In this document: positions 25,728 through 35,930 of the stretch, piece by piece
How the letters are laid out: every line of letters starts with the position of its first letter
How positions within the stretch are numbered: the stretch's first letter is position 1
From: Candidatus Muiribacterium halophilum
GTDB taxonomy: Bacteria; Muiribacteriota; Muiribacteriia; Muiribacteriales; Muiribacteriaceae
Direction of reading: 5' to 3'
Length of the DNA: 64,000 nt
Assembly: GCA_023228995.1 (NCBI GenBank)
Contig: JALOAD010000014.1
Location: 1 to 64,000 of the forward strand
Notes under the pieces: model-generated
What the model was told of the DNA's origin: nothing
The model's input: only the letters and a program-made list of their open reading frames with translations
The model's database searches: none
Translations under genes and position numbers: made by a program

Positions 25728-26776
25728 AATATATAAGGACATTTAATGAATCTACAAACACCTCAGAAATTGAAGCTATTTGTGAAAAATATTATATAAA
25801 AAACTACATAATTAATGAAGATGGCTCTATTGATGTAGATGGTGATGTTTATTTATATAATAAAAAATTAAAAGTATTACCTTTGAAATTTAGAAAGGTT
25901 AGTGGTTATTTTGATTGTAGTTGTAATAATTTAACATCATTAGAGGGTAGTCCTCAAAGTATAGGTGGTTATTTTTATGGTCATAATAATAAATTAACTT
26001 CTTTGGTGGGTAGTCCTCAAAGAGTAGGTGGGAATTTTGATTGTAGTTTTAATAAATTAACGTCCTTAGAAGGTGCTCCACATACTATAGGTGGGATTTT
26101 TGATTGTAATAATAATCAATTAACATCCTTAGAGGGTGGTCCTCAAAGTATAGGTAGGGGATTTTATTGTAGTGGTAATCAATTAACCACCTTAGAAGGT
26201 GCTCCACAAAGAGTAGGTGGGAATTTTTCTTGTAGAGATAATAAATTAACTTCTTTGGTGGGTAGTCCTCAAAGTATAGGTGGGGATTTTAATTGTATTT
26301 CTAATCATTTAACTTCTTTAGTGGGTTGTCCTCAAAGTATAGGTGGGAATTTTGATTTTAATGATAATCAATTAACATCCTTAGAAGGTGCTCCTCAGAG
26401 TGTAGGTGGTTTTTTTGATTGTAGTGGTAATCAGTTAACAACCTTAGAAGGTGTTCCTCAAAGAGTGGGAAGATATTTTTCTTGTGATAATAATAATCTT
26501 AAAAATATAGATTATTTACCAAAATATTATAAAAAATTATATATAGGAGATAATCCAATTTCTAAAATAATAAAGTTATTTACAACATCTAATGAATATT
26601 TAAGGATATCTAATAGAGAAGATAAAGATTTAATTATGGATTTTATAGATAGAGAAATTATACAGCAAGATAAATTATTGGTAAATAGATTAGTAGAATT
26701 TTTAGATGATATAGATAAACCAAAAACCAGAGAAGAACTCATAGAGTTATTAAAAAATGATTATGAAATACGATGA
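25724..26776 (+). CDS. Repeat-array gene 5 (9 middle units)
   Basis: 350 residues. Leader MKYIRTFNESTNTSE. Two unit endings are atypical: FYGHNNK lacks the cysteine and FDFNDNQ replaces it, so the cysteine is not essential to the fold. Linker TTSNEYLRISN. Confidence 0.9.
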   Translation: MKYIRTFNESTNTSEIEAICEKYYIKNYIINEDGSIDVDGDVYLYNKKLKVLPLKFRKVSGYFDCSCNNLTSLEGSPQSIGGYFYGHNNKLTSLVGSPQRVGGNFDCSFNKLTSLEGAPHTIGGIFDCNNNQLTSLEGGPQSIGRGFYCSGNQLTTLEGAPQRVGGNFSCRDNKLTSLVGSPQSIGGDFNCISNHLTSLVGCPQSIGGNFDFNDNQLTSLEGAPQSVGGFFDCSGNQLTTLEGVPQRVGRYFSCDNNNLKNIDYLPKYYKKLYIGDNPISKIIKLFTTSNEYLRISNREDKDLIMDFIDREIIQQDKLLVNRLVEFLDDIDKPKTREELIELLKNDYEIR

Positions 26777-27573
26777 AATACTTAAAAAAATTTAATGAAA
26801 ATATAAATAGTTCTGAAATCGAAGCTATTTGTAACGAATATAATATAAAAAACTACATAATCAATGAAGATGATTCTATTGATGTAGATGGTGATGTTGA
26901 TTTATGTCATAAAAAATTAAAAGTATTACCTTTGAAATTTAGAAATGTTAGTGGGAATTTTGATTGTAATAATAATAATTTAACATCATTAGAGGGTAGT
27001 CCTCAAAGTATAGGTGGGGATTTTTCTTGTGATGATAATCAATTAACTTCTTTGGTGGGTTGTCCTCAAAGTATAGATGGTGGTTTTTATTGTGGATATA
27101 ATCAATTAACATCCTTAGAGGGTGCTCCCCAAAGAGTAGGTGGTGGTTTTTCTTGTATTTCTAATCATTTAACTTCTTTGGTGGGTTGTCCTCAAAGTAT
27201 AGGTGGGGGTTTTTCTTGTAGTGGCAATCAGTTAACAACCTTAGATGGTGTTCCTAAAAGAGTAGGTGATATATTTTGGTGTGATTCTAATAAACTTAAA
27301 AATATAGATTATTTACCTAAATATTATAAAGAATTAGATATATCTAATAATCCAATTTCTAAAATAATAAAATTATTTACAACATCTAATGAATATGGAA
27401 GGATATCTAATAGAGAAGATAAAGAATTAATTATGGATTTTATAGATAGAGAAATTATACAGCAAGATAAATTATTGGTAAATAGATTAGTAGAATTATT
27501 ATATGATATAGATAAACCAAAAACCAGAGAAGAACTCATAGAGTTATTAAAAAATGATTATACAATACGATGA
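26773..27573 (+). CDS. Repeat-array gene 6 (5 middle units)
   Basis: 266 residues. Leader MKYLKKFNENINSSE with the head variant ICNEYNIKN. The protein ends in NDYTIR instead of the more common NDYEIR. Linker TTSNEYGRISN. Confidence 0.9.
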   Translation: MKYLKKFNENINSSEIEAICNEYNIKNYIINEDDSIDVDGDVDLCHKKLKVLPLKFRNVSGNFDCNNNNLTSLEGSPQSIGGDFSCDDNQLTSLVGCPQSIDGGFYCGYNQLTSLEGAPQRVGGGFSCISNHLTSLVGCPQSIGGGFSCSGNQLTTLDGVPKRVGDIFWCDSNKLKNIDYLPKYYKELDISNNPISKIIKLFTTSNEYGRISNREDKELIMDFIDREIIQQDKLLVNRLVELLYDIDKPKTREELIELLKNDYTIR

Positions 27574-28433
27574 AATATATAAGGACATTTAATGAATCTA
27601 CGAACACTTCAGAAATTGAAGCTATTTGTGAAAAATATAATATAAAAAACTACATAATTAATGAAGATGATTCTATTGATGTAGATGGTGTTGTTGATTT
27701 AAGTCATGAAAAATTAAAAGTATTACCTTTGAAATTTAGAAATGTTAGTAGGGAGTTTAATTGTGATAGTAATAATTTAACATCATTAGAGGGTAGTCCA
27801 CAAAATGTAGGTGGTTATTTTTCTTGTTATGATAATCAATTAACTTCTTTGAAGGGTTGTCCTCAAAGTATAGGTGGTTTTTTTGATTGTAGAAATAATA
27901 AATTAACTTCTTTGGTGGGTTGTCCTCAATATATAGGCGGTGGTTTTTATAGTGGATATAATCAATTAACATCCTTAGAGGGTGCTCCACATACTATAGG
28001 TGGTGATTTTTCTTGTGCTGGTAATCAATTAACTTCTTTGGTAGGTTGTCCTCAAAGTATAGGTGGTAATTTTTATTGTAGTTATAATCAATTAATATCC
28101 TTAGAGGGTGCTCCTAAAAGAGTAGGTGATGTATTTTGGTGTGATTCTAATAATCTTAAAAATATAGATTATTTACCTAAATATTATAAAGAATTAGATA
28201 TATCTAATAATCCAATTTCTAAAATAATAGATTTATTTACATTATCTAATGAATATAGAAGGATATCTAATAGAGAAGATAAAGATTTAATTATGGATTT
28301 TATAGATGCAGAAATTATCCAACAAGATAAATTATTAGTGAATAGATTAGTAGAATTTTTAGATGATATAGGAAAACCAAAATCCAGAGAAGAACTCATA
28401 GAGTTATTAAAAAATAATTATGAAATACGATGA
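27570..28433 (+). CDS. Repeat-array gene 7 (6 middle units)
   Basis: 287 residues. The head DGVVDLSHEKLKVLPL and the first 60 residues match gene 8 almost exactly, so the pair is a recent duplication or conversion. One unit (FYSGYNQ) lacks the cysteine. The tail has the DFIDAEIIQQ variant. Confidence 0.9.
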   Translation: MKYIRTFNESTNTSEIEAICEKYNIKNYIINEDDSIDVDGVVDLSHEKLKVLPLKFRNVSREFNCDSNNLTSLEGSPQNVGGYFSCYDNQLTSLKGCPQSIGGFFDCRNNKLTSLVGCPQYIGGGFYSGYNQLTSLEGAPHTIGGDFSCAGNQLTSLVGCPQSIGGNFYCSYNQLISLEGAPKRVGDVFWCDSNNLKNIDYLPKYYKELDISNNPISKIIDLFTLSNEYRRISNREDKDLIMDFIDAEIIQQDKLLVNRLVEFLDDIGKPKSREELIELLKNNYEIR

Positions 28434-29230
28434 AATATATAAGGACATTTAATGAATCTACGAACACTTCAGAAATTGAAGCTATTTGTGAAAAATATAA
28501 TATAAAAAACTACATAATCAATGAAGATGATTCTATTGATGTAGATGGTGTTGTTGATTTAAGTCATGAAAAATTAAAAGTATTACCTTTGAAATTTAGA
28601 AATGTTAGTAGGGAGTTTGATTGTAATAGTAATCAATTAACAACCTTAGAGGGTAGTCCTCAAAATGTAGGTGGGAATTTTAAATGTAATGATAATCAAT
28701 TAACAACCTTAGAAGGTGCTCCACAAAGAGTAGGTGGTGAATTTGATTGTAGTTATAATAAATTAACATCTTTGGTGGGTAGTCCTAAAAGTGTAGGTGG
28801 TGGCTTTTATAGCTATAATAACCAATTAATTTCTTTAGTGGGTAGTCCTCAAAGTGTAGGTGGTTATTTTTATTGTAATGGTAATAACTTAACAAGCTTA
28901 GAGGGTGCTCCTAAAAGAGTAGGTGATGTATTTTGGTGTGATTCTAATAATCTTAAAAATATAGATTATTTACCAAAATATTATAAAGAATTAGATATAT
29001 CTAATAATCCAATTTATAAAATAATAAAGTTATTTACAACATCTAATGAATATGGAAGGATATCTAATAGAGAAGATAATGAATTAATTATGGATTTTAT
29101 AGATAGAGAAATGATACAACAAGATATACTATTAGTTAATAGGTTAGTAGAATTCTTACATGATGTAGGAAACCCAAAATCTAAAGAAGAACTCATAGAG
29201 TTATTAAAAAATGATTATGAAATACGATGA
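28430..29230 (+). CDS. Repeat-array gene 8 (5 middle units)
   Basis: 266 residues. The head is nearly identical to gene 7, but the middle units differ and resemble gene 14 (LTSLVGSPKSVGGGFYxY). The tail is the EMIQQDILL type with DVGNPKSKEEL. It is a clear mosaic of other members. Confidence 0.9.
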   Translation: MKYIRTFNESTNTSEIEAICEKYNIKNYIINEDDSIDVDGVVDLSHEKLKVLPLKFRNVSREFDCNSNQLTTLEGSPQNVGGNFKCNDNQLTTLEGAPQRVGGEFDCSYNKLTSLVGSPKSVGGGFYSYNNQLISLVGSPQSVGGYFYCNGNNLTSLEGAPKRVGDVFWCDSNNLKNIDYLPKYYKELDISNNPIYKIIKLFTTSNEYGRISNREDNELIMDFIDREMIQQDILLVNRLVEFLHDVGNPKSKEELIELLKNDYEIR

Positions 29231-30216
29231 AATACATAAGGACATTTAATGAATCTACGAACACATCAGAAATTGAAGCTATTTGTAAAAAATATAATAT
29301 AACTAATTATACTATAAATGAAGATGGCTCCATTGATGTAGATGGAAATGTTGAATTGTTTAATAAAGGATTAAAAGTATTACCTTTGAAATTTAGAAAA
29401 GTCAGTGGGTATTTTAAATGTAGTTTTAATAAACTAACATCATTAAATGGTAGTCCTCAGAGTGTAGGTGGGTGGTTCGAATGTAATGATAATCAATTAA
29501 CTTCTTTGGTGGGTAGTCCTCAATATATAGGTGGTGATTTTTATTGTAATGATAATCAATTAACAACCTTAGAAGGTGTTCCCCAAAGAGTAGGTGGGGA
29601 TTTTTCTTGTGGAGATAATAAATTAACTTCTTTGGTGGGTAGTCCTCAAAGTATAGGTGGGTATTTTAATTGTAGTGGTAATCAATTAACCTCCTTAGAA
29701 GGTGTTCCACAAAGAGTTGGTGGGAATTTTGAATGTAGAGATAATAAATTAACTTCTTTGGTGGGTAGTCCTCAAAGTATAGGTGGGTATTTTAATTGTA
29801 GTGGTAATCAATTAACCTCCTTAGATGGTGGTCCTCAAAGTGTAGGTGGTTATTTTTCTTGTAGTTATAATCAGTTAACAACCTTAGAAGGTGTTCCTCA
29901 AAGAGTGGGAAAATATTTTTCTTGTAGAAATAATAAACTTAAAAATATAGATTATTTACCAAAATATTATAAAGAATTATATATATATAATAATCCAATT
30001 TCTAAAATAATAAAGTTATTTATAACATCTAATGAACTGGTAGGGATATCTAATAGAAAAAATAAAGATTTAATTATGGATTTTATAGATAGAGAAATTA
30101 TCCAACAAGATAAATTATTGGTAAATAGATTAGTAGAATTCTTAGATGATATAGATAAACCAAAAAACAGAGAAGAACTCATAGAGTTATTAAAAAATGA
30201 TTATGAAATACGATGA
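29227..30216 (+). CDS. Repeat-array gene 9 (8 middle units)
   Basis: 329 residues. Units 4 and 6 (29623-29685 and 29749-29811) are identical at DNA level across all 63 bases, evidence of a recent two-unit duplication. The head DGNVELFNKGLKVLPL is shared in form with gene 20. Confidence 0.9.
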   Translation: MKYIRTFNESTNTSEIEAICKKYNITNYTINEDGSIDVDGNVELFNKGLKVLPLKFRKVSGYFKCSFNKLTSLNGSPQSVGGWFECNDNQLTSLVGSPQYIGGDFYCNDNQLTTLEGVPQRVGGDFSCGDNKLTSLVGSPQSIGGYFNCSGNQLTSLEGVPQRVGGNFECRDNKLTSLVGSPQSIGGYFNCSGNQLTSLDGGPQSVGGYFSCSYNQLTTLEGVPQRVGKYFSCRNNKLKNIDYLPKYYKELYIYNNPISKIIKLFITSNELVGISNRKNKDLIMDFIDREIIQQDKLLVNRLVEFLDDIDKPKNREELIELLKNDYEIR

Positions 30217-30953
30217 AATACTTAAAAAATTTTAATGAAAATATAAATAGATCTGAAATCGAAGCTATTTGTAAAAAATATAATATAAAAAACTACATAA
30301 TTAATGAAGATGGTTCTATTGATGTAGATGGTGATTTTTATTTATATAATAAAAAATTAAAAGTATTACCTTTGAATTTTAGAAATGTTACTGGTGATTT
30401 TTATTGTAGTTATAATCAATTAACATCTTTGATGGGTTGTCCTCAAAGTGTAGGTGGTGATTTTAGGTGTTATTCTAATCAATTAACATCATTAGAGGGT
30501 GCTCCACATACTATAGGTGAGAATTTTGATTGTAATAATAATCAATTAACATCCTTAGTGGGTAGTCCTCAAAATATAGGTGGGATTTTTAATTGTAGTG
30601 ATAATCAGTTAACAACCTTAGAAGGTGTTCCTCAAAGAGTGGGAAAATATTTTTCTTGTGGAAATAATAAACTTAAAAATATAGATTATTTACCAAAATA
30701 TTATAAAGAATTATTAATAGGAGATAATCCAATTTATAAAATAGTAAAGTTATTTACAACATCTAATGGAATAGGAATGATATATGATAATAGAGAAAAT
30801 AAAGATTTAATATTGGATTTTATAGATAGAGAAATTATCCAACAAGATATATTATTGGTAAATAGATTAGTAGAATATTTAGATGATATAGATAAACCAA
30901 AAAACAGAGAAGAACTCATAGAGTTATTAAAAAATGATTATGAAATACGATGA
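30213..30953 (+). CDS. Repeat-array gene 10 (4 middle units)
   Basis: 246 residues, one off the series through the linker MIYDNRENK, as in gene 3. Leader MKYLKNFNENINRSE. The last unit (LTTLEGVPQRVGKYFSC) is shared with genes 9 and 15. Confidence 0.9.
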   Translation: MKYLKNFNENINRSEIEAICKKYNIKNYIINEDGSIDVDGDFYLYNKKLKVLPLNFRNVTGDFYCSYNQLTSLMGCPQSVGGDFRCYSNQLTSLEGAPHTIGENFDCNNNQLTSLVGSPQNIGGIFNCSDNQLTTLEGVPQRVGKYFSCGNNKLKNIDYLPKYYKELLIGDNPIYKIVKLFTTSNGIGMIYDNRENKDLILDFIDREIIQQDILLVNRLVEYLDDIDKPKNREELIELLKNDYEIR

Positions 30954-31687
30954 AATATATAAGGACATTTAATGAATCTACAAACACCTCAGAAATTGAA
31001 GCTATTTGTGAAAAATTTAATATTAAAAACTACATAATTAATGAAGATGGCTCCATTGATGTAGATGATAATGTTTATTTATATAAACAAAAATTAAAAG
31101 TATTACCTTTGAAATTTAGAAAGGTTAGTAGGAATTTCCATTGTGAGTTTAATAAATTAACAACCTTAGAGGGTGCTCCTAAAAGTATAGGTGGGGATTT
31201 TGAATGTAGTGGTAATCAATTAACATCCTTAGAGGGTGGTCCTCAAAGTGTAGGTGGTTATTTTTCTTGTAGTAGTAATCAATTAACTTCTTTGGTGGGT
31301 AGTCCTCAAAGAGTAGGTGGTAATTTTTATTGTAGTGTTAATAAATTAACCTCCTTAGAGGGTGCTCCCCAAAGAGTAGGTGGTATATTTTGGTGTAATT
31401 CTAATAATCTTAAAAATATAGATTATTTACCAAAATATTATAAAGAATTATTTATAGGAGATAATCCAATTTCTAAAATAATAAAGTTATTAACATTATC
31501 TAATGAATATGTAGGGATATCTAATAGAGAAGATAAAGAATTAATTATGGATTTTATAGATAGAGAAATTATCCAACAAGATAAATTATTGGTAAATAGA
31601 TTAGTAGAATTTTTAGATGATATAGATAAACCAAAAACCAGAGAAGAACTCATAGAGTTATTAAAAAATGATTATGAAATACGATGA
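30950..31687 (+). CDS. Repeat-array gene 11 (4 middle units)
   Basis: 245 residues. Leader MKYIRTFNESTNTSE. The head variant (DDNVYLYKQKLKVLPL) is shared in form with genes 12 and 16. Linker LTLSNEYVGISN. Confidence 0.9.
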   Translation: MKYIRTFNESTNTSEIEAICEKFNIKNYIINEDGSIDVDDNVYLYKQKLKVLPLKFRKVSRNFHCEFNKLTTLEGAPKSIGGDFECSGNQLTSLEGGPQSVGGYFSCSSNQLTSLVGSPQRVGGNFYCSVNKLTSLEGAPQRVGGIFWCNSNNLKNIDYLPKYYKELFIGDNPISKIIKLLTLSNEYVGISNREDKELIMDFIDREIIQQDKLLVNRLVEFLDDIDKPKTREELIELLKNDYEIR

Positions 31688-32484
31688 AATACTTAAAAAA
31701 TTTTAATGAAAATATAAATAGTTCTGAAATTGATTCTATTTGTGAAAAATATAATATAAAAAACTACATAATTAATGAAGATGGTTCCATTGATGTAGAT
31801 GGTGATGTTTATTTATATAAACAAAAATTAAAAGTATTACCTTTGAAATTTAGAAAGGTTAGTGGGAATTTCCATAGTGAGTTTAATGAATTAACAACCT
31901 TAGAGGGTGCTCCTAAAAGAGTTTATGGTGATTTTTATTGTGGTAGTAATCAATTAACATCCTTAGAGGGTGTTCCTCAAAGTATAGATGGTTATTTTTC
32001 TTGTAGTTATAATCAATTAACCTCCTTAGAAGGTGCTCCTCAAAGAGTAGGTGGTAATTTTTATTGTAGTGATAATAAATTAACCTCCTTAGAGGGTGCA
32101 CCCCAAAGAGTAGGTGGGAATTTTAATTGTAGTGGTAATCAATTAACTTCTTTAGTAGGTGGTCCTAAAAGAGTAAGTGGTATATTTTTGTGTTATTCTA
32201 ATAATCTTAAAAATATAGATTATTTACCAAAATATTATAAAGAATTATATATATCTAATAATCCAATTTCTAAAATAATAGATTTATTTACTAAACCTGA
32301 CGAATATGGTCGGATATCTAATACAACAGATAAAGATTTAATTATGGATTTTATAGATGCAGAAATTATCCAACAAGATAAATTATTAGTAAATAGATTA
32401 GTAGAATTCTTAGATGATGTAGGAAAACCAAAATCCAAAGAAGAACTCATAGAGTTATTAAAAAATGATTATACAATACGATGA
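31684..32484 (+). CDS. Repeat-array gene 12 (5 middle units)
   Basis: 266 residues. Leader MKYLKNFNENINSSE. The first unit is altered (FHSEFNE, no cysteine). Linker TKPDEYGRISNTTDK, tail DFIDAEIIQQ, end NDYTIR. Confidence 0.9.
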   Translation: MKYLKNFNENINSSEIDSICEKYNIKNYIINEDGSIDVDGDVYLYKQKLKVLPLKFRKVSGNFHSEFNELTTLEGAPKRVYGDFYCGSNQLTSLEGVPQSIDGYFSCSYNQLTSLEGAPQRVGGNFYCSDNKLTSLEGAPQRVGGNFNCSGNQLTSLVGGPKRVSGIFLCYSNNLKNIDYLPKYYKELYISNNPISKIIDLFTKPDEYGRISNTTDKDLIMDFIDAEIIQQDKLLVNRLVEFLDDVGKPKSKEELIELLKNDYTIR

Positions 32485-33722
32485 AATATATAAAAACATT
32501 TAATGAAAATATAAATAGATCTGAAATTGATTCTATTTGTAAAAAATATAATATAAAAAACTACATAATTAATGATGATGGTACAATTGATGTAGATGGT
32601 GATGTTGATTTAAGTCGTGAAAAATTAAAAGTATTACCTTTGAAATTTAGAAAGGTTAGTGGTGATTTCCATTGTGGTTATAATAATTTAACATCATTAA
32701 AGGGTAGTCCTCAAAGTATAGGTGGGAAATTTAATTGTAGATATAATCAATTAACAAGCTTAGAAGGGGGACCTCAAACTGTAGGTGGGGATTTTTATTG
32801 TTATAAATGTCAATTAATCACCTTAGAGGGTGCTCCACATACTATAGGTGGTGATTTTGAATGTAGTGGTAATCAGTTAACAACCTTAGAGGGTGCTCCA
32901 CATACGATAGGTGGTTATTTTGAATGTAGTAGTAATCAATTAACATCATTAGAGGGTAGTTCTCAATGTATAGGTGGTTATTTTTTGTGTAATGATAATC
33001 AATTAACATCTTTGGTGGGTAGTCCTCAAAGTGTAGGTGGTTATTTTTCTTGTAGTTATAATCAATTAACTTCCTTAGAAGGTGCTCCTCAAAGTGTAGG
33101 TGGTGACTTTTATTGTGATTCTAATCAATTAACTTCTTTGGTGGGTGGTCCTCAAAGTATAGGTGGTTATTTTGATTGTAGAGATAATAAATTAACTTCT
33201 TTGATGGGTTGTCCTCAAAGTATAGGTGGTAATTTTTATTGTGCTATTAATCAATTAACTTCTTTGGTTGGTTGTCCTCAAAGTATAGGTGGGAATTTTG
33301 ATTGTAGAGGTAATCAATTAACCTCCTTAGAGGGTGGTCCACATACTATAGGTGGGGATTTTAATTGTAGAGATAATAAATTAACCTCCTTAGAGGGTGC
33401 TCCTAAAAAAGTAGGTAGTATATTTTGGTGTTATTCTAATAATCTTAAAAATATAGATTATTTACCAAAATATTATAAAGAATTATTTATAGGAGATAAT
33501 CCAATTTCTAAAATAATAAAGTTATTTACAACATCTAATGAATATAGAAGGATATCTAATAGAGAAGATAAAGATTTAATTATGGATTTTATAGATAGAG
33601 AAATTATACAACAAGATATACTATTAGTTAATAGGTTAGTAGAATTCTTATATGATATAGATAAACCAAAAACCAGAGAAGAACTCATAGAATTATTAAA
33701 AAATGATTATACAATAAGATGA
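32481..33722 (+). CDS. Repeat-array gene 13 (12 middle units, the longest)
   Basis: 413 residues. Leader MKYIKTFNENINRSE. It includes the YKCQLITLEGAPHTIGG unit of genes 4 and 20, and a unit reading LTSLEGSSQCIGGYFLC, where the usual proline is serine. It is three units longer than the next longest genes (5 and 18). Confidence 0.9.
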   Translation: MKYIKTFNENINRSEIDSICKKYNIKNYIINDDGTIDVDGDVDLSREKLKVLPLKFRKVSGDFHCGYNNLTSLKGSPQSIGGKFNCRYNQLTSLEGGPQTVGGDFYCYKCQLITLEGAPHTIGGDFECSGNQLTTLEGAPHTIGGYFECSSNQLTSLEGSSQCIGGYFLCNDNQLTSLVGSPQSVGGYFSCSYNQLTSLEGAPQSVGGDFYCDSNQLTSLVGGPQSIGGYFDCRDNKLTSLMGCPQSIGGNFYCAINQLTSLVGCPQSIGGNFDCRGNQLTSLEGGPHTIGGDFNCRDNKLTSLEGAPKKVGSIFWCYSNNLKNIDYLPKYYKELFIGDNPISKIIKLFTTSNEYRRISNREDKDLIMDFIDREIIQQDILLVNRLVEFLYDIDKPKTREELIELLKNDYTIR

Positions 33723-34645
33723 AATACTTAAAAAAATTTAATGAAAATATAAATAGTTCTAAAATTGAAGCTATTTGTAAAAAATATAATATAACTAATT
33801 ATACTATAAATGATGATGGTTCTATTGATGTAGATGGTGATGTTGATTTATATAGTAAAAAATTAAAAGCATTACCTTTGAAATTTAGAAAGGTTAATGG
33901 GAATTTTAGATGTAGTTATAATCAATTAACATCTTTGATGGGTTGTCCTCAAAGTATAGGTGGAAATTTTAAATGTAATGATAATCAATTAACAACCTTA
34001 GAAGGTGCTCCACAAAGAGTAGGTGGTGAATTTGATTGTAGTGATAATCAATTAACTTCTTTGGTGGGTAGTCCTAAAAGTGTAGGTGGTGGCTTTTATT
34101 GTTATGACAACCAATTAACTTCTTTGGTGGGTAGTCCTCAAAGTGTAGGTGGTCATTTTTCTTGTAGTAGTAATCAGTTAATATCCTTAGAGGGTGTTCC
34201 TCAAAGTGTAGGTGGTGATTTTTCTTGTTATGATAATAAATTAACATCTTTGGTGGGTAGTCCTCAAAGTGTAGGTGGTGATTTTGAATGTAGTGACAAT
34301 CAGTTAACAAGCTTAGAGGGTGTTCCCAAAAGAGTAAGTGGTTTATTTTTGTGTTATTCTAATAATCTTAAAAATATAGATTATTTACCAAAATATTATA
34401 AAGAATTAGATATATCTAATAATCCAATTTCTAAAATAATATATTTATTTACTAAACCTGATGAATATGGTCTGATATCTAATAGAGAAGATAATGAATT
34501 AATTATGGATTTTATAGATAGAGAAATGATACAACAAGATATACTATTAGTTAATAGGTTAGTAGAATTCTTATATGATATAGATAAACCAAAAACCAGA
34601 GAAGAACTCATAGAATTATTAAAAAATGATTATACAATAAGATGA
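33719..34645 (+). CDS. Repeat-array gene 14 (7 middle units)
   Basis: 308 residues. Leader MKYLKKFNENINSSK. The units include the run LTSLVGSPKSVGGGFYCYDN, close to gene 8. The tail from TKPDEYGLISN onward matches genes 4 and 17 nearly exactly. Confidence 0.9.
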   Translation: MKYLKKFNENINSSKIEAICKKYNITNYTINDDGSIDVDGDVDLYSKKLKALPLKFRKVNGNFRCSYNQLTSLMGCPQSIGGNFKCNDNQLTTLEGAPQRVGGEFDCSDNQLTSLVGSPKSVGGGFYCYDNQLTSLVGSPQSVGGHFSCSSNQLISLEGVPQSVGGDFSCYDNKLTSLVGSPQSVGGDFECSDNQLTSLEGVPKRVSGLFLCYSNNLKNIDYLPKYYKELDISNNPISKIIYLFTKPDEYGLISNREDNELIMDFIDREMIQQDILLVNRLVEFLYDIDKPKTREELIELLKNDYTIR

Positions 34646-35190
34646 AATACTTAAAAATGTTTAATGAATCTATAAATAGATCAGATATTGAAGCTATTTG
34701 TGAAAAATATAATATAACTAATTATACTATAAATGATGATGGTTCTATTGATGTAGATGGTGATGTTGATTTATATAATAAAAAATTAAAAGCATTACCT
34801 TTGAAATTTAGAAAGGTCAGTGGGTATTTTAAATGTAGTTATAATCAGTTAACAACCTTAGAAGGTGTTCCTCAAAGAGTGGGAAAATATTTTTCTTGTA
34901 GAAATAATAAACTTAAAAATATAGATTATTTACCAAAATATTATAAAGAATTATTTATACTGAATAATCCAATTTCTAAAATAATAAAGTTATTTATAAC
35001 ATATAATGGATATGTAGGGATATCTAATAGGGAAAATAAAGATTTAATTATGGATTTTATAGATAGAGAAATTATACAACAAGATAAATTATTAGTGAAT
35101 AGATTAGTAGAATTTTTAGATGATATAGGAAAACCAAAATCCAGAGAAGAACTCATAGAGTTATTAAAAAATGATTATGAAATACGATGA
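34642..35190 (+). CDS. Repeat-array gene 15 (1 middle unit, the shortest)
   Basis: 182 residues. Only one middle unit (LTTLEGVPQRVGKYFSC) separates the head from the cap, so it shows the minimal frame of the family. The leader MKYLKMFNESINRSD is the same as in gene 1. Confidence 0.9.
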   Translation: MKYLKMFNESINRSDIEAICEKYNITNYTINDDGSIDVDGDVDLYNKKLKALPLKFRKVSGYFKCSYNQLTTLEGVPQRVGKYFSCRNNKLKNIDYLPKYYKELFILNNPISKIIKLFITYNGYVGISNRENKDLIMDFIDREIIQQDKLLVNRLVEFLDDIGKPKSREELIELLKNDYEIR

Positions 35191-35924
35191 AATACTTAAA
35201 AATGTTTAATGAAAATATAAATAATTCTGAAATCGAAGCTATTTGTGAAAAATATAATATAAAAAACTACATAATTAATGAAGATGGCTCCATTGATGTA
35301 GATGGTGATGTTTATTTATATAAACAAAAATTAAAAGTATTACCTTTGAAATTTAGAAAGGTTAGTGGGAATTTCCATTGTGAGTTTAATGAATTAACAA
35401 CCTTAGAGGGTGCTCCTAAAAGTATAGGTGGTAATTTTTATTGTGATTCTAATCAATTAACTTCTTTGGTGGGTTGTCCTCAAAGTATAGGTGGGGATTT
35501 TTCTTGTAGTTATAATCAATTAACCTCCTTAGAAGGTACTCCTCAAAGAGTAGGTGGTAATTTTTATTGTATTGATAATAAATTAACCTCCTTAGAAGGT
35601 GCTCCACAAAGAGTAGGTGGTATATTTTGGTGTTATTCTAATAATCTTAAAAATATAGATTATTTACCAAAATATTATAAAGAATTATTTATGCTGAATA
35701 ATCCAATTTCTAAAATAATAGATTTATTTACAACATCTAATGAATATGGAAGGATATCTAATAGAGAAGATAAAGATTTAATTGTGGATTTTATAGATAG
35801 AGAAATTATACAACAAGATATATTATTAGTAAATAGATTAATAGAATTCTCACATGATATAGGAAAACCAAAATCTAAAGAAGAACTAATAGAGTTATTA
35901 AAAAATGATTATGAAATACGATGA
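35187..35924 (+). CDS. Repeat-array gene 16 (4 middle units)
   Basis: 245 residues. Leader MKYLKMFNENINNSE. The tail differs (DLIVDFIDREIIQQDILL, then FSHDIGKPKSKEEL). It is the only member not coupled by ATGA to its follower: a 6-base gap separates its stop from gene 17. Confidence 0.9.
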   Translation: MKYLKMFNENINNSEIEAICEKYNIKNYIINEDGSIDVDGDVYLYKQKLKVLPLKFRKVSGNFHCEFNELTTLEGAPKSIGGNFYCDSNQLTSLVGCPQSIGGDFSCSYNQLTSLEGTPQRVGGNFYCIDNKLTSLEGAPQRVGGIFWCYSNNLKNIDYLPKYYKELFMLNNPISKIIDLFTTSNEYGRISNREDKDLIVDFIDREIIQQDILLVNRLIEFSHDIGKPKSKEELIELLKNDYEIR

Positions 35925-35930
35925 AATACA